DNA of 64,000 nucleotides from Pseudomonas antarctica. GTDB taxonomy: Bacteria > Pseudomonadota > Gammaproteobacteria > Pseudomonadales > Pseudomonadaceae. A program made the position numbers and the translations under genes. The notes beneath the pieces are model-generated. The model saw only the letters and a program-made list of their open reading frames with translations. It did no database searches and was not told the origin of the DNA. Each line of letters starts with the position of its first letter. The stretch's first letter is position 1. This document shows positions 16,615-27,215 of this stretch, piece after piece. The DNA lies in NCBI RefSeq assembly GCF_001647715.1, contig NZ_CP015600.1, positions 4,526,001-4,590,000 of the forward strand, in the 5' to 3' direction.

Positions 16615-17973
16615 TTAGCCGCCTGGCGCCGGGGCGAAGATCGAGCCCAGGTGCGCTTCGCTTTCACCCATGCTGATCTTGTCGTTGAGGCCCTGGCGCA
16701 GGTAAGTCACCAGTTGCGGTTGCAGGGCAATCGCCAGGTCGGTTTCGCGATCGCCACCGGCCACGTAGGCGCCGACGCTGATCAGGTCGCGGCTCTGCTG
16801 ATAACGCGACCACAGCTGTTTGAAATGTTGCGCGCGGGCCATGTGCTCCGGCGTGACCACGGCCGGCATCACCCGGCTGATCGATGCTTCGATATCGATG
16901 GCTGGATAGTGCCCCTCCTCCGCCAGCCGCCGCGACAGCACGATGTGCCCGTCGAGCACGCCCCGCGCCGAGTCGGCAATCGGGTCCTGCTGGTCATCGC
17001 CTTCGGATAACACGGTGTAGAACGCCGTTATCGAGCCGCCCCCGGCCTCGGCATTACCGGCGCGTTCCACCAGCTTGGGCAGCTTGGCAAACACCGACGG
17101 CGGGTAGCCTTTGGTGGCAGGCGGTTCACCGATGGCCAGGGCGATTTCACGCTGGGCCTGGGCGAAACGCGTGAGCGAGTCCATCAGCAACAGGACATTC
17201 TTGCCCTTGTCGCGAAAATATTCGGCGATGCGCGTGCAGTACATCGCGGCGCGCAAGCGCATCAGCGGTGCATCGTCCGCGGGGGACGCCACCACCACCG
17301 AGCGCTTGAGGCCTTCTTCACCGAGGCTGTGCTCGATGAATTCCTTTACTTCACGGCCCCGCTCACCGATCAGCCCGACCACGATGATGTCGGCCTCGGT
17401 AAAGCGCGTCATCATGCCGAGCAGCACGGACTTACCCACGCCAGTACCGGCAAACAGGCCCAGACGCTGGCCGCGACCGACCGTCAATAAACCGTTGATG
17501 CTGCGAATGCCCACGTCCAGCGGCACGCTGATCGGGTTGCGATTGAGCGGGTTGATGGTCGGGCCGTCCATCGGCACCCAGTCTTCGGCCTTCATGCCGC
17601 CCTTGCCGTCCAGCGCGCGACCGGCGCCGTCCAGCACTCGGCCGAGCATGCTCATGCCCATCGGCAGGCGGCCGGTATCGGCCAGCGGCACCACACGGGC
17701 ACCGGGGGCGATGCCCGCCAGGCTGCCGACCGGCATCAGGAAAATCTTGCTGCCGGAAAAGCCCATCACTTCGGCTTCGACCTGCACCGGGTGGTAGCTG
17801 TCGTCGTTGATCACCAGGCAGCGGCTGCCCATGGCGGCGCGCAGGCCTTCGGCTTCGAGGGTCAGGCCGACCATGCGCAACAGGCGCCCTTCAAGAATGG
17901 GATGGCCAGGCAACTCGGTGGCCTCGGCGTAGCCGCTCAGGCGCTTGGCGAAACTGGTGCGATCAAGGCGCAT
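16615..17973 (-). CDS. fliI: Flagellum-specific export ATPase FliI
   Basis: FliI is the hexameric F1-beta-like ATPase that unfolds and feeds export substrates. The 452-aa protein has Walker A GTGVGKS at 176-182, Walker [38 protein letters not shown] and the [14 protein letters not shown] stretch. Its start overlaps the end of fliH by 11 nt. Length matches the family. Confidence 0.98.
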   Translation of the reverse strand: MRLDRTSFAKRLSGYAEATELPGHPILEGRLLRMVGLTLEAEGLRAAMGSRCLVINDDSYHPVQVEAEVMGFSGSKIFLMPVGSLAGIAPGARVVPLADTGRLPMGMSMLGRVLDGAGRALDGKGGMKAEDWVPMDGPTINPLNRNPISVPLDVGIRSINGLLTVGRGQRLGLFAGTGVGKSVLLGMMTRFTEADIIVVGLIGERGREVKEFIEHSLGEEGLKRSVVVASPADDAPLMRLRAAMYCTRIAEYFRDKGKNVLLLMDSLTRFAQAQREIALAIGEPPATKGYPPSVFAKLPKLVERAGNAEAGGGSITAFYTVLSEGDDQQDPIADSARGVLDGHIVLSRRLAEEGHYPAIDIEASISRVMPAVVTPEHMARAQHFKQLWSRYQQSRDLISVGAYVAGGDRETDLAIALQPQLVTYLRQGLNDKISMGESEAHLGSIFAPAPGG

Positions 17974-18727
17974 CGGGGGCGTCCAGGTCCACGCTCAAGT
18001 CTGGCTCGGCCGGGTGCAAGACCTGTTCATGGAGTTGATCGAAGAGCTTGGCCATGATCTGGCTGATACGGGTTTCCACCGTGGCATCGATGCGGCTGTG
18101 TTCGGTCTCGACGCGGCAACCACCGGGCTGCAACGCCGCGTCCTCGACAATGCGCCAGGTTTCTTCATGGCGCTCGCGCAGGGCTTTGACCTGTTCGAAA
18201 TCCTGGGGATTGATGTACAACCGCACATTGCCAACACCCAAGGGCAGCAGCTTGAGAGCTTCGCGCATCACGCTTTCGATTTGGCTGGACTCGAGCAACA
18301 GCTCGCGCTGGATCACCTGGCGAGCGATGTGCTCAACCAGGCCGACCATGGATTTTTCCAGTTGCGAATCCTGTTCGGCGATTGGGTCGAACAGGCTGCC
18401 CATCAAGCGTTCCAGGCTGGCCAGCTTGACGCTCAAGGCCTCTTCGGCTTCCTGGCGCACCTTGAGCGTGGTGCTGCGAAAACCGTCTTTTTCACCCGCT
18501 GCGAAACCTTCGTTGTAGGCCTCCTGACGGATGGCTTCCAATTCTTCAAGGGTCAGTGGCTGGACTTCATCCAGCGGCACTTCTTCCATTTGCGCAGGCG
18601 ATTCTTCGACCAGCTCTGGTTCCGGCACCGGCACATGCGGGTCGAAACTGGGCAACGACCAGATGTCGAACCCGCCGACATCCCGCGCGCGAATCAGATC
18701 GCTGGGCGTCTCATCTTTGTTCGACAT
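17963..18727 (-). CDS. fliH: Flagellar assembly protein FliH
   Basis: FliH regulates FliI and tethers it to the C-ring. The 254-aa product has an acidic, Pro/Glu-rich N-terminus ([33 protein letters not shown]) and the conserved C-terminal FliH domain ([33 protein letters not shown]). It lies 10 bp after fliG and overlaps fliI. Confidence 0.95.
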   Translation of the reverse strand: MSNKDETPSDLIRARDVGGFDIWSLPSFDPHVPVPEPELVEESPAQMEEVPLDEVQPLTLEELEAIRQEAYNEGFAAGEKDGFRSTTLKVRQEAEEALSVKLASLERLMGSLFDPIAEQDSQLEKSMVGLVEHIARQVIQRELLLESSQIESVMREALKLLPLGVGNVRLYINPQDFEQVKALRERHEETWRIVEDAALQPGGCRVETEHSRIDATVETRISQIMAKLFDQLHEQVLHPAEPDLSVDLDAPDAP

Positions 18728-18737
18728 GGGAAGCGCC

Positions 18738-19754
18738 TTAGATCATTTCTTCGCCGCCCTTCCCGCCGAGAACGATTTCTCCGGCTTCGGCCATACGGCG
18801 GGCAATGGTGAGGATTTCCTTCTGGGCGGTTTCCACGTCGCTGACGCGCACCGGGCCTTTGGCTTCCAGGTCGTCGCGCAACAGTTCGGACGCGCGCTTG
18901 GACATGTTCTTGAAGATCTTCTCTTTGACACCTTCGTCCGAGCCCTTGAGGGCCAGTACCAAAACGTCGGACGACACCTCACGCAGCAACGCCTGGATGC
19001 CACGGTCGTCGACATCGGAGAGGTTGTTGAACACGAACATGAGGTCTTCGATCTGGCCGGACAGGGTGTCGTCGATCTCGCGGATCGAGTCCATCAACTG
19101 GCCTTCGACCGAGCTGTCGAGGAAGTTCATGATGTCGGCCGCGCGCTTGATGCCACCCAGGGTGGTACGCGAGGCATTCGAGTTGCCCGAGAACTGCTTC
19201 TCGAGAATCGTGTTGAGTTCTTTCAGCGCGGCCGGCTGCACGGTGTTCAGCGACGACACGCGCAGGATGATGTCCAGGCGCACTTTATGGTCGAAGTGGC
19301 CGAGCACTTCACCGGCCTGGTCAGGGTCGAGGTAGGCCACCACGATGGCCTGGATCTGCGGGTGCTCGTAGCGGATCACATCAGCCACGGCGCGCGGCTC
19401 CATCCATTTCAGGCTGTCGAGGCCACTGGTGTTGCCGCCGAGCAGGATGCGGTCGATCAGGCCGTTGGCCTTGTCTTCGCCCAGGGCCGAGGTGAGCATC
19501 TTACGGATATAGCTGTCGGAACCGACGCCCAGGCTGGTCTGGTCGCCGACAATCTCGACGAACTCGCTCATCACCTGCTCGACTTGCTCACGGTGCACAT
19601 TGCGCATCTGCGCCATGGCCACGCCCACGCGCTGAACCTCTTTGGGGCCCATGTGGCGCAGCACTTGTGCGGCGTCGGTCTCACCCAAGGACAGCAGCAG
19701 GACTGCGGCTTTATCGACTTTGGTGAGCTTGGCAACAGCGGCTCGATCATTCAT
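18738..19754 (-). CDS. fliG: Flagellar motor switch protein FliG
   Basis: FliG is the rotor protein that meets the stator and links the C-ring to FliF. The 338-aa product has the N-terminal FliF-binding domain (KVDKAAVLLLSLGETDAAQVLRHM), the ARM middle domain and the C-terminal torque helix (DRGIQALLREVSSDVLVLALKGSDEGVKEKIFKNMSKRA) with its charged residues. It overlaps the fliF 3' end by 8 nt. Confidence 0.98.
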   Translation of the reverse strand: MNDRAAVAKLTKVDKAAVLLLSLGETDAAQVLRHMGPKEVQRVGVAMAQMRNVHREQVEQVMSEFVEIVGDQTSLGVGSDSYIRKMLTSALGEDKANGLIDRILLGGNTSGLDSLKWMEPRAVADVIRYEHPQIQAIVVAYLDPDQAGEVLGHFDHKVRLDIILRVSSLNTVQPAALKELNTILEKQFSGNSNASRTTLGGIKRAADIMNFLDSSVEGQLMDSIREIDDTLSGQIEDLMFVFNNLSDVDDRGIQALLREVSSDVLVLALKGSDEGVKEKIFKNMSKRASELLRDDLEAKGPVRVSDVETAQKEILTIARRMAEAGEIVLGGKGGEEMI

Positions 19755-21522
19755 CTGCGTTAATCCACTCTTTCACGACCTGAGCCACACGGCCCGGGTC
19801 TTCTGCTACCAGACTCTTGATTGCATTCAGCTGAGCGTCATAGCCTTCGCTCGGGCTTGGCAACAGAATACTTTGCGGGCCGCCCAGGCTGACGCGGTCG
19901 TTGGCCAGTTCGCCGTCCAGGCCGCCCATGCCACCCAACTCGACGTCGCTTCCTGCAAGAGCAAGCTGCTTCTTGCCGTGGCCGGTGATGTTGTTGAGCA
20001 CCGGACGCAGCACGCCAAACACCAGCACCAGGATGAACAACACACCCAGCACTTGCTTGACGATGTCCCAGAACCACGGCTGCGTGTAGAACGCAGGGTC
20101 AGTGATGACTTCGCCACGCTCGACCGAGAACGGCATGTTGATCACGCTGACGCTGTCACCCCGGCTGGCGTCGAAACCAACGGCGTCCTGTACCAGGCGA
20201 GTGAAGCGCGCCAGTTCGTCGGCACTCCACGGCGCACGGGTAACAGCGCCGTCAGCGGCGTTGACCTTGACTTGGTCATCGACCACCACCGACACCGACA
20301 GGCGATTGATTTTGCCCTGCTGCTGCTTGGTGTGGCTGATGGAACGGTCGAGTTCGAAGTTCTTGGTCGACTGGTTACGCTTGTCCGCCGGGTATGGCGC
20401 GAGCATCGGCTGGCCGGTGGCCGGGTCCATGATCTGCTGACCGTTGGCGTCCAACAATGGCTGGCCAGGCTGGATCGCACCGGCGGTCGCAGCGGCGCCA
20501 CCGGTGGTTTGCGGCGCCGAGGCCGGCGCCGGTGGCTGGTTGCTCAGGGCACCCGGCACACCTTGCGGGCCATTGCTGGCGGTGCGTTGTTCGCTGGTGG
20601 ACTGCTCGCTGCGCAGGGCCGGCTGGTCCGGGTTGAACTGTTCAGAGGTCGATTCGACCGCGCTGAAGTCCACGTCGGCAGACACTTCAGCCTTGTAGCG
20701 GTCGTTGCCCAGCACCGGCTGCAGAATGTTATGCACGCGCTGGGTGAGCATGCTTTCCATGCGGCGGCTGTAGTCGAACTGCTTGCCGGCCTGGGTCAGC
20801 GCGGAATTTTCCGCCATGTCCGACAGCAGGTTGCCCTTCTGGTCGACCACGGTAATTTGCGATTTGCTCAATTCGGGAACGCTGGTGGCCACCAGATTGA
20901 TGATCGCCAGAACCTGGCCAGGCTCCAGGGAGCGGCCGGAAAACAGTTCCACCAGCACCGAGGCGCTCGGCTTGCGTTCATCACGCACAAACACCGAACT
21001 CTTCGGAATCGCCAGGTGCACGCGGGCGCCTTTGACGTTATTGAGGCTTGAGATGGTGCGCGCCAGTTCGCCTTCCAGGCCACGACGGTAGCGAGTGGCT
21101 TCCATGAACTGGCTGGTACCCAGGCCCTGGTCCTTGTCGAGGATTTCAAAACCGATATTGCTGTCGGACGGCGTCACGCCGGCGGCGGCCAGCTTCATGC
21201 GTGCACGGGCGACGTCATCGGCCTTGACCAGCAAGGCACCGGAGTTGGGTTCTACGGTGTAGGCGATGTCGGCGGCGGCCAGGGTTTCCATGATCTGCTT
21301 GGAATCCATGCCGGCCAGGCTGCCGTACAGCGGGCGGTAATCAGGTTGCTGCGACCACAGCACCACGGCAAAACCAATCGCCACGCTGGCAGCCAGGCCG
21401 ACCATCAGGCCCACCTGACGCAACATGGTCATCTCGGAGAGGTTTTCCAGGAACGACAAACCAAACAGCGGCGGCTTGCCGTCTGTCTTGGCGGGTACGT
21501 TGTCCACGACTGCTTCTGCCAT
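19747..21522 (-). CDS. fliF: Flagellar MS-ring protein FliF
   Basis: FliF forms the MS ring in the inner membrane, the base for rotor and export gate. The 591-aa protein has two membrane helices (about residues 35-52, VGLAASVAIGFAVVLW, and about 475-495, VLGVLFILVLVFGVL), the ring-building YscJ-like domain between, a Pro/Ala-rich spacer near 320-350, and the C-terminal FliG-binding tail. It starts 16 bp after fliE. Confidence 0.98.
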   Translation of the reverse strand: MAEAVVDNVPAKTDGKPPLFGLSFLENLSEMTMLRQVGLMVGLAASVAIGFAVVLWSQQPDYRPLYGSLAGMDSKQIMETLAAADIAYTVEPNSGALLVKADDVARARMKLAAAGVTPSDSNIGFEILDKDQGLGTSQFMEATRYRRGLEGELARTISSLNNVKGARVHLAIPKSSVFVRDERKPSASVLVELFSGRSLEPGQVLAIINLVATSVPELSKSQITVVDQKGNLLSDMAENSALTQAGKQFDYSRRMESMLTQRVHNILQPVLGNDRYKAEVSADVDFSAVESTSEQFNPDQPALRSEQSTSEQRTASNGPQGVPGALSNQPPAPASAPQTTGGAAATAGAIQPGQPLLDANGQQIMDPATGQPMLAPYPADKRNQSTKNFELDRSISHTKQQQGKINRLSVSVVVDDQVKVNAADGAVTRAPWSADELARFTRLVQDAVGFDASRGDSVSVINMPFSVERGEVITDPAFYTQPWFWDIVKQVLGVLFILVLVFGVLRPVLNNITGHGKKQLALAGSDVELGGMGGLDGELANDRVSLGGPQSILLPSPSEGYDAQLNAIKSLVAEDPGRVAQVVKEWINADE

Positions 21523-21538
21523 GACTTAAATCTCGTCC

Positions 21539-21868
21539 TTAAACCGGCATCTGCATGATGTCTTGATAAGCCTGAACCAGCTTGTTACGCACTTGGGTCA
21601 AGGCCTGGAAGGAAACACTGGCCTTTTGCGAGGCGACCATCACATCGGTGAGGTCCACGCCGCTTTTGCCGATTTCGAAGGCGGTCGCCAACTGGTTCGA
21701 GGCTTGCTGGGTATCACTGACTTTGTTGATTGCCTGACCGAGCATGTCGGCAAAACTGCTTTGGCCCAATTCCGGCGCTGGCGCGACGGATTTCGGTTGA
21801 GCCATGGCATCCATTTGCATGGAGCGCATATCCAACATCAACCGATTGAACTCAATACCCTGGCTCAT
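21539..21868 (-). CDS. fliE: Flagellar hook-basal body protein FliE
   Basis: FliE joins the MS ring to the rod and is needed early for export. The 109-aa product has the typical C-terminal pattern [72 protein letters not shown]. It is the first gene of fliEFGHIJ, behind a near-consensus sigma-54 promoter. Confidence 0.97.
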   Translation of the reverse strand: MSQGIEFNRLMLDMRSMQMDAMAQPKSVAPAPELGQSSFADMLGQAINKVSDTQQASNQLATAFEIGKSGVDLTDVMVASQKASVSFQALTQVRNKLVQAYQDIMQMPV

Positions 21869-21929
21869 GACCTTCTCTCTCCGACGACCCGCAATTTTTT
21901 GACACTACGCAGCGGTTACTAGAGTGGTA

Positions 21930-21944
21930 GCAACAAGGGTGCCA
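21930..21944 (-). promoter_or_regulatory. Sigma-54 promoter of the fliE operon
   Basis: On the minus strand: TGGCACCCTTGTTGC, with GG at 21942-21943 and GC at 21930-21931; this is a perfect TGGCAC/TTGC pair. The -12 element is 62 nt before the fliE ATG. In P. aeruginosa fliE is activated by FleQ or FleR with RpoN. Confidence 0.9.
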
Positions 21945-22007
21945 GATCCGTGGCGATTCGTAAGAAAAGGCGACAAACCCTGTCGGCCTAGTTGTAAGGC
22001 GCGGTTG

Positions 22008-23387
22008 TCAGGTCGCGAAAAGGTAGGCTTCCACATCCATCCCGGCATCGCGCATCTGCGCCAGCTTGTAGCGCAAGGTGCGCGGGCTGATGCCCAGGCG
22101 TTCGGCCGCTTCTTTGCGGCGGCCGCGCTCGGCACGCAGGGTGTCGATGATCATCTGGAATTCGCGGCGCCGCAGGTCATCACCCAACGCACCGCCGGAC
22201 TCGGCTTCGGCAACCGCCACAGGCGACGGCGCAAGGCTCGGCAAGGGTGCCGCGCCACTGCCCATGGCGAGGCAGAAGTCTTGGGGCTGGATCAAACCGC
22301 CCTGCTGCAAAATCAACGCACGCTGGATCGCGTTGTCCAGCTCCCGCACGTTGCCGGGCCATGGGTAGCTGATCAGGCAGGCCTGTGCTTCAGCCGACAG
22401 CCGTGCCTGAGCGTGCTTCATTTTTTTGACGTGGTTGTTCAGCAGGCGTTCGGCCAGCGGGATGATGTCCGCCGGGCGCTCACGCAATGGGCGCCAGGCC
22501 AGAGGAAAGACTGACAGCCGGTAAAACAAATCTTCCCTAAAGCGCCCGGCCGCCACTTCGCCCGCCAGGTCACGGTTGGTGGTGGCGACCACGCGGATAT
22601 CCAGCTGAATCGGCTTGCGCGCACCGACGCGCTCCACTTCACGCTCCTGCAACACCCGCAGCAGCTTGGCTTGCAGACCCAGGGGCATTTCCGAGATTTC
22701 GTCGAGCAGGATGGTGCCGCCGTCGGCCTGTTCGAACTTGCCGGCCTGGGCCGCAATGGCGCCGGTGAACGAGCCCTTCTCGTGACCGAACAAGGTGGCT
22801 TCGAGCATGTTGTCGGGGATGGCCGCGCAGTTGATGGCGATGAAGGGTTGCTTGGCGCGACCGGACTGCTGGTGGATATAGCGTGCCAGCACCTCTTTAC
22901 CGGTGCCGGACTCGCCGGATATCAGCACGGTTGAATCACTGCGCGCCACACGGGCGGCCAATTCCAGCAACTGTGCGCTGGCAGGTTCGAAGGCAATCGG
23001 GCCTTCGCCTTCGGCAGCCGAGACCACGCCCAGGGCATGCCGGGCGACCAGCTCGATCAGGGCTTTGGGTTCAAACGGTTTGACCAGGTAATCCGCCGCG
23101 CCCTGGCGCATGGCATCCACGGCCCGCTCCACGGCGCCATGGGCGGTCATCAACAACACCGGCAGTTGCGGCTGGCGCACGCGCAGCAGGCCGAGCAACT
23201 GATGGCCGTCCATCCCGGGCATGTTCACGTCGCTGACCACCAAGCTGAAGGACTCCTGATCAACAGCCTCCAAGGCCTCCTCGGCAGAACCGACCGCCCG
23301 GTAGTCATGGCCCGCCAACAGCAGCGTGTCAGCCAATGCTTCACGCAGGGCGCGATCGTCTTCCACCAATAAAACCTTGATAGCCAT
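22008..23387 (-). CDS. fleR: Sigma-54-dependent response regulator FleR
   Basis: FleR, phosphorylated by FleS, activates the mid-class flagellar genes with RpoN. The 459-aa product has a receiver (phospho-Asp D53 in [11 protein letters not shown]), an AAA+ domain (Walker A GESGTGKE, the sigma-54 loop as GSFTGA, Walker B LLDEISEM) and a Fis-type helix-turn-helix ([23 protein letters not shown]). It starts 7 bp after fleS. The GAFTGA first Ala is Ser here, a variant I recall in other FleR proteins. Confidence 0.96.
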   Translation of the reverse strand: MAIKVLLVEDDRALREALADTLLLAGHDYRAVGSAEEALEAVDQESFSLVVSDVNMPGMDGHQLLGLLRVRQPQLPVLLMTAHGAVERAVDAMRQGAADYLVKPFEPKALIELVARHALGVVSAAEGEGPIAFEPASAQLLELAARVARSDSTVLISGESGTGKEVLARYIHQQSGRAKQPFIAINCAAIPDNMLEATLFGHEKGSFTGAIAAQAGKFEQADGGTILLDEISEMPLGLQAKLLRVLQEREVERVGARKPIQLDIRVVATTNRDLAGEVAAGRFREDLFYRLSVFPLAWRPLRERPADIIPLAERLLNNHVKKMKHAQARLSAEAQACLISYPWPGNVRELDNAIQRALILQQGGLIQPQDFCLAMGSGAAPLPSLAPSPVAVAEAESGGALGDDLRRREFQMIIDTLRAERGRRKEAAERLGISPRTLRYKLAQMRDAGMDVEAYLFAT

Positions 23388-23394
23388 AGTCCTT

Positions 23395-24609
23395 TTACTC
23401 CGCGCTTGCCGCGCTGGAAAACAGCGGCAAGGTCATCAATGCACACGTGCCACGCCCCAACCGGGAATGCAGTTGCAATTCTCCCTGATGGGCCCGTGCC
23501 ACCGCCTTGACCACGGTCAGGCCGAGGCCAGTGCCGTTAGTCTTGGTGGTAAAAAAGGGTTCGCCCAGGCGTTGCAACACCACCGGGTCGATGCCACTGC
23601 CGCTGTCGCTGATACACAGGCGCAAGGTTTGCTCGCGGCTGTACAGGTGCACCTTGAGGCGTGCACCCGGGCCGCTGGCCTGGGTGGCGTTTTCGATCAG
23701 GTTGAGCAAAGCACCGACCAGCGTGTCGCGATTGCACAGCAACTCGCCGAGGTGGCTGTCGCACTGCCAGCGCACATTGGCATCATGGATATGGGTAGCC
23801 GCCGCCGATTGCAGCGACTGCAGCAACTCGGACGGCGTGATGCGGTCGGTCAGCGGTAGTTCGCCGCGGGCAAACACCAGCATGTCGCGTACCTGGTGCT
23901 CCAATTCGTGCAGGCGCTCCTTGAGGCGGCCGGCAAATCGTTGGTGGGTGGCGGCCGGCAGTTGCTCATCAGTCAAATGACTGGCGTAGATCAACGCCGC
24001 CGAGAGCGGCGTACGGATCTGATGCGCCAAAGAAGCGACCATCCGCCCCAACGACGACAAACGCTCATGGCGCGCCAGCTGGTCTTGCAGGTGACGGGTT
24101 TCAGTCAAGTCGTTGAGCAGCACCAACTGGCCGGGCTCGGCGTCCAGGGAGCGGGTGGCGATGGACAGGCGACGACCATCCTTGAGGGAGATTTCGTGAC
24201 CGTCGTCCTCACGCGGTGCGAAGCATCGAGTGATGACGTGGCGCCACAGTTCACCTTCAAGCGGTTCGCCCAACAAGTCGCGCGCGGCCGGGTTGGCTTC
24301 GCGGACATGGCCCATTTCATCAATGACGATCACGCCACCGGGCAACAGGTCGAGGAGATTTTGCAGGCGGTTGGCCAGACGCTCTTTCTCGGCCAGCTCT
24401 TCCATGCGCTGAGCGCTCACCACCGCCAGCTCGCCTTTGAGCTCGGACACCCGGGCTTCCAGCAAGCTGTAGGAGTCAGTCAGTTGACTCGACATCTGGC
24501 TGAACTGCGAGAACGCCTGCTCAAGACCCTGCCGGGTAAGCGGCTCTGCGGACGGAACGAGCCCCGGGATAGCAGGGGCTGAAGAAAGTTGGGCGGCGTG
24601 GGGCATCAT
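23395..24609 (-). CDS. fleS: Sensor histidine kinase FleS
   Basis: FleS is the cytoplasmic sensor kinase for FleR. The 404-aa product has an N-terminal coiled coil (about 40-85), a PAS domain (about 85-175; LLDLLPGGVIVIDEMGHVREANPAARDLLG), a phospho-acceptor His at 196 in LAHQIRTPLSAAL, and a HATPase domain (NLIENATQA, DSGSGIDP, GTGLGLTVVK). There is no membrane segment. Two adjacent ATGs (24609 and 24606) follow GAGAG; either could be used. Confidence 0.95.
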   Translation of the reverse strand: MMPHAAQLSSAPAIPGLVPSAEPLTRQGLEQAFSQFSQMSSQLTDSYSLLEARVSELKGELAVVSAQRMEELAEKERLANRLQNLLDLLPGGVIVIDEMGHVREANPAARDLLGEPLEGELWRHVITRCFAPREDDGHEISLKDGRRLSIATRSLDAEPGQLVLLNDLTETRHLQDQLARHERLSSLGRMVASLAHQIRTPLSAALIYASHLTDEQLPAATHQRFAGRLKERLHELEHQVRDMLVFARGELPLTDRITPSELLQSLQSAAATHIHDANVRWQCDSHLGELLCNRDTLVGALLNLIENATQASGPGARLKVHLYSREQTLRLCISDSGSGIDPVVLQRLGEPFFTTKTNGTGLGLTVVKAVARAHQGELQLHSRLGRGTCALMTLPLFSSAASAE

Positions 24610-24660
24610 GCTCTCTCGCTTGGCTGACCGTCAGTTAAACGGAACGTTGCGAGGGCTGTA

Positions 24661-24675
24661 GCAATACCCGTGCCT
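24661..24675 (-). promoter_or_regulatory. Sigma-54 promoter of fleSR
   Basis: On the minus strand: AGGCACGGGTATTGC, with GG at 24673-24674 and GC at 24661-24662; the match is GGCACG-N4-TTGC. The -12 element is 52 nt before the fleS start. This fits FleQ activation of fleSR. It lies just beyond the fleQ stop, so fleSR has its own unit. Confidence 0.9.
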
Positions 24676-24716
24676 AAAATAATAGACTTATTTTTCAGTC
24701 ACTTGAAAAACAGGCG

Positions 24717-26192
24717 TCAATCATCCGCCTGTTCATCACCTTCTCGACGGCTCATACCGTACTTGCGCATCTTCTCAACCAGGGTCGTGCGACGGATGCG
24801 CAGGCGCTCGGCGGCGCGCGCGACGATACCGTTGGCATCGTCCAGAGCCTGCTGGATCAGGCCCTGTTCCAGGCTACCGAGGTAGTCCTTCAGGTCCAGG
24901 CCTTCCGGCGGCAGCATGGCGGTGGAACCGAAGTCCGGCGTGTGGCCGTTAATGGCGACGCGCTCTTCGAGGTCGGTGCGCAGGCTGTCCACCAGTTGCT
25001 CGTCTTCGTCATCGACGTAGCGGAATTTCTTCGGTAACTCGACCACGCCGATCACGCCATAGGGGTGCATGATCGCCATGCGCTCCACCAGGTTGGCCAG
25101 CTCACGGACGTTGCCCGGCCAGCCGTGACGGCACAGCGACATGATCGCGGCGGAGTTGAAGCGGATCGAGCCGCGCTTTTCGTGCTCCATGCGCGAAATC
25201 AGTTCGTTCATCAGCAACGGGATGTCTTCTACGCGCTCACGCAGCGGAGCCATCTCGATTGGGAATACATTGAGGCGGTAGTACAAATCTTCGCGGAAGC
25301 TGCCGACCTCGATCATGCTTTCGAGGTTCTTGTGCGTAGCGGCGATGATGCGCACGTCGACGCTCTGGGTCTTGTTGCTGCCCACGCGCTCGAAGGTGCG
25401 CTCCTGCAGTACACGCAGCAGCTTGACCTGCATCGGCAGCGGCATGTCGCCGATTTCATCGAGGAACAGCGTACCGCCATTAGCCAGCTCGAAACGCCCG
25501 GCACGGCTAGTGATTGCCCCGGTAAAGGCGCCCTTCTCGTGGCCGAACAATTCGCTTTCCAGCAGCTCTGCCGGGATCGCCCCGCAATTGACCGGCACAA
25601 AGGGTCCGTCGCGGCGCTTGGAGTGATAGTGCAGGTTGCGCGCGACCACTTCCTTGCCAGTGCCCGACTCGCCGAGGATCAAAACACTGGCGTCGGTATC
25701 GGCCACTTGTTGCATCATCTGGCGCACGTGCTGGATCGCACGGCTGGTGCCGACGAGGCTGCGGAACAGGTTGGGTTCACGATGACGGCCACGCTCGCGG
25801 GCCTGGTCGTACATCTCGCGATAGACCTGGGCACGGTGCAGGGAGTCGAGCAATTTGCTGTAGCTGGGCGGCATTTCCAGGGTGGAAAGCACACGGCGGC
25901 GCTGGTCTTCCGGCAGGTCCACAGAAGAAATATCACCCATCAGCAACACCGGAAGGAACTCATCCCAGGTCGACAGTGTCTTTAACAGGCCTAGAACTGC
26001 GCCAGGAGCGTTTACCGTCCCGATCAGCACACAAATGACTTCACGGCTCGATGACAACGAGCTGACCGCCTGCTGCCAATCATGGCTGCCGCAGGGCAAA
26101 TTTTCTTCGCCAAGAAAATTCAAAATTACCGCTAAATCGCGGCGGCGGACGCTATCGTCATCAATCAGCAGAATTTTGGTTTCACGCCACAT
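24717..26192 (-). CDS. fleQ: Master flagellar regulator FleQ
   Basis: FleQ activates early flagellar operons with RpoN and responds to c-di-GMP and FleN. The 491-aa product has an atypical receiver-like N-domain in which the usual phospho-Asp region reads [10 protein letters not shown], so it is not a phosphorylation target; an AAA+ domain with Walker A GESGTGKE (174-181), GAFTGA (221-226) and Walker B FLDEIGDM; and a Fis-type DNA-binding end ([24 protein letters not shown]). It stands alone with its own upstream region. Confidence 0.97.
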   Translation of the reverse strand: MWRETKILLIDDDSVRRRDLAVILNFLGEENLPCGSHDWQQAVSSLSSSREVICVLIGTVNAPGAVLGLLKTLSTWDEFLPVLLMGDISSVDLPEDQRRRVLSTLEMPPSYSKLLDSLHRAQVYREMYDQARERGRHREPNLFRSLVGTSRAIQHVRQMMQQVADTDASVLILGESGTGKEVVARNLHYHSKRRDGPFVPVNCGAIPAELLESELFGHEKGAFTGAITSRAGRFELANGGTLFLDEIGDMPLPMQVKLLRVLQERTFERVGSNKTQSVDVRIIAATHKNLESMIEVGSFREDLYYRLNVFPIEMAPLRERVEDIPLLMNELISRMEHEKRGSIRFNSAAIMSLCRHGWPGNVRELANLVERMAIMHPYGVIGVVELPKKFRYVDDEDEQLVDSLRTDLEERVAINGHTPDFGSTAMLPPEGLDLKDYLGSLEQGLIQQALDDANGIVARAAERLRIRRTTLVEKMRKYGMSRREGDEQADD

Positions 26193-26240
26193 GCAATAGC
26201 AACTTCCCTAGTAAAACGCTCTGCCCCAGAGTGAGGGCAA

Positions 26241-26280
26241 TCTAGACGCCTGTAAGACTTCTTACATTACTAGACGTCTG
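26241..26280. promoter_or_regulatory. Symmetric repeat cluster upstream of fleQ
   Basis: A perfect palindrome TGTAAGA-CT-TCTTACA (26251-26266) is bracketed by two direct repeats CTAGACG (26242-26248 and 26270-26276, 28 bp apart). It lies 49-88 bp upstream of the fleQ ATG. Further upstream are TTGACT hexamers on the minus strand (near 26300-26330) that could be -35 elements. Vfr or AmrZ control fleQ in other Pseudomonas; I cannot say which protein binds here. Confidence 0.5.
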
Positions 26281-26362
26281 AAATCTGAAAACAGCACTAG
26301 TTAAGTCAAAAATGCTGGCACAGTCAAATATATGACGCGCCGTTCGGATTAACTGAGCCCAT

Positions 26363-26659
26363 TCAGCCGAACAGATGGTAAACCTTTGACGCACTTTGCG
26401 CTCGATTGATCTGCGACATCTCTTCGAAAATCGCCTGGCGCTCGCCCGTCGTTACCTCAAGCAACTGCTGATATACCGCCAGCAGACTCTCCAGTTTTTC
26501 CCGCAGGGCGTCTTCGTCCAACGGCGCATTATTGAGCGCCTCATCGATCACCGCACGGCAACCCAAATCCAGTTCGCCGATAGCGTCCCAGTTACGTTTG
26601 GCCAATGCATCGACCAAGGCTTCGCGGGTCTCGTCAATCCGTTGCAGGGCGTGGCTCAT
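26363..26659 (-). CDS. fliT: FliT-like flagellar chaperone
   Basis: A 98-aa helical protein (RIDETREALVDALAKRNWDAIGELDLGCRAVIDEAL...LESLLAVYQQLLEVTTGERQAIFEEM) that fits FliT-type chaperones binding the cap protein FliD; in P. aeruginosa the gene after fliS is often called fleP. It lies 24 bp after fliS at the end of flaG-fliD-fliS-fliT. Confidence 0.8.
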   Translation of the reverse strand: MSHALQRIDETREALVDALAKRNWDAIGELDLGCRAVIDEALNNAPLDEDALREKLESLLAVYQQLLEVTTGERQAIFEEMSQINRAQSASKVYHLFG

Positions 26660-26683
26660 GACATCATCCTCAGGCCCAGAGGC

Positions 26684-27073
26684 CTACAGCGTTGCAATAC
26701 CGTCCCAGCCTTCCTTAAGCGTAATCATCAGGCCGGCTACTTCGTCGATCATGGCGACATCGCTTTTGCTGTTTGCTTCCAGCAAGCGCGTGGTCATGTA
26801 GGCATACAGGTTATCCAGTTGCTGCAACGCGGCCGGATCATCGGTTTTTTCCGGGTTCAGGCCGTCACGCAAACCGATCAGAATGTCGATCGCCTTGCCC
26901 AGCAACAGGCCTTTTTGCGCGATATCACCACGAGCCATGGCGCCCTTGGCCTGAGCCATGCGATCCAACGCGCCTTCCATCAGCATCTGGACCAGACGGT
27001 GTGGACTGGCCTCGGAGACCTGGGCATGGGAATTGACCTTCTGATATTGGCGAAGGGCTCTCATGGGATTCAT
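26684..27073 (-). CDS. fliS: Flagellin export chaperone FliS
   Basis: FliS binds the flagellin C-terminus and blocks early polymerisation. The 129-aa product has the family signature (RQYQKVNSHAQVSEASPHRLVQMLMEGALDRMAQAKGAM...KGLLLGKAIDILIGLRDGLN). The first ATG (27073) is used; one three codons in is also possible. It follows fliD after 142 bp. Confidence 0.96.
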   Translation of the reverse strand: MNPMRALRQYQKVNSHAQVSEASPHRLVQMLMEGALDRMAQAKGAMARGDIAQKGLLLGKAIDILIGLRDGLNPEKTDDPAALQQLDNLYAYMTTRLLEANSKSDVAMIDEVAGLMITLKEGWDGIATL

Positions 27074-27215
27074 GTTTCTACCTCGTGACAGGCAACACTA
27101 AAAGAATGGGTTCTGACTATTATGTCGACGGCGTCGCAAAAAACTTTAAGCCGGTGGTCTTGCGAAGGTCACGCCCGACAAAGTTAATCACCTCGCCGGG
27201 CGGCCTCATTGAGGA

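Noticed and set aside
27162..27176. Possible sigma-54 element before fliS
   Set aside because: GG-N10-GC spacing is present but the -12 reads TTCGC and the -24 GGGCGT; too weak to call.
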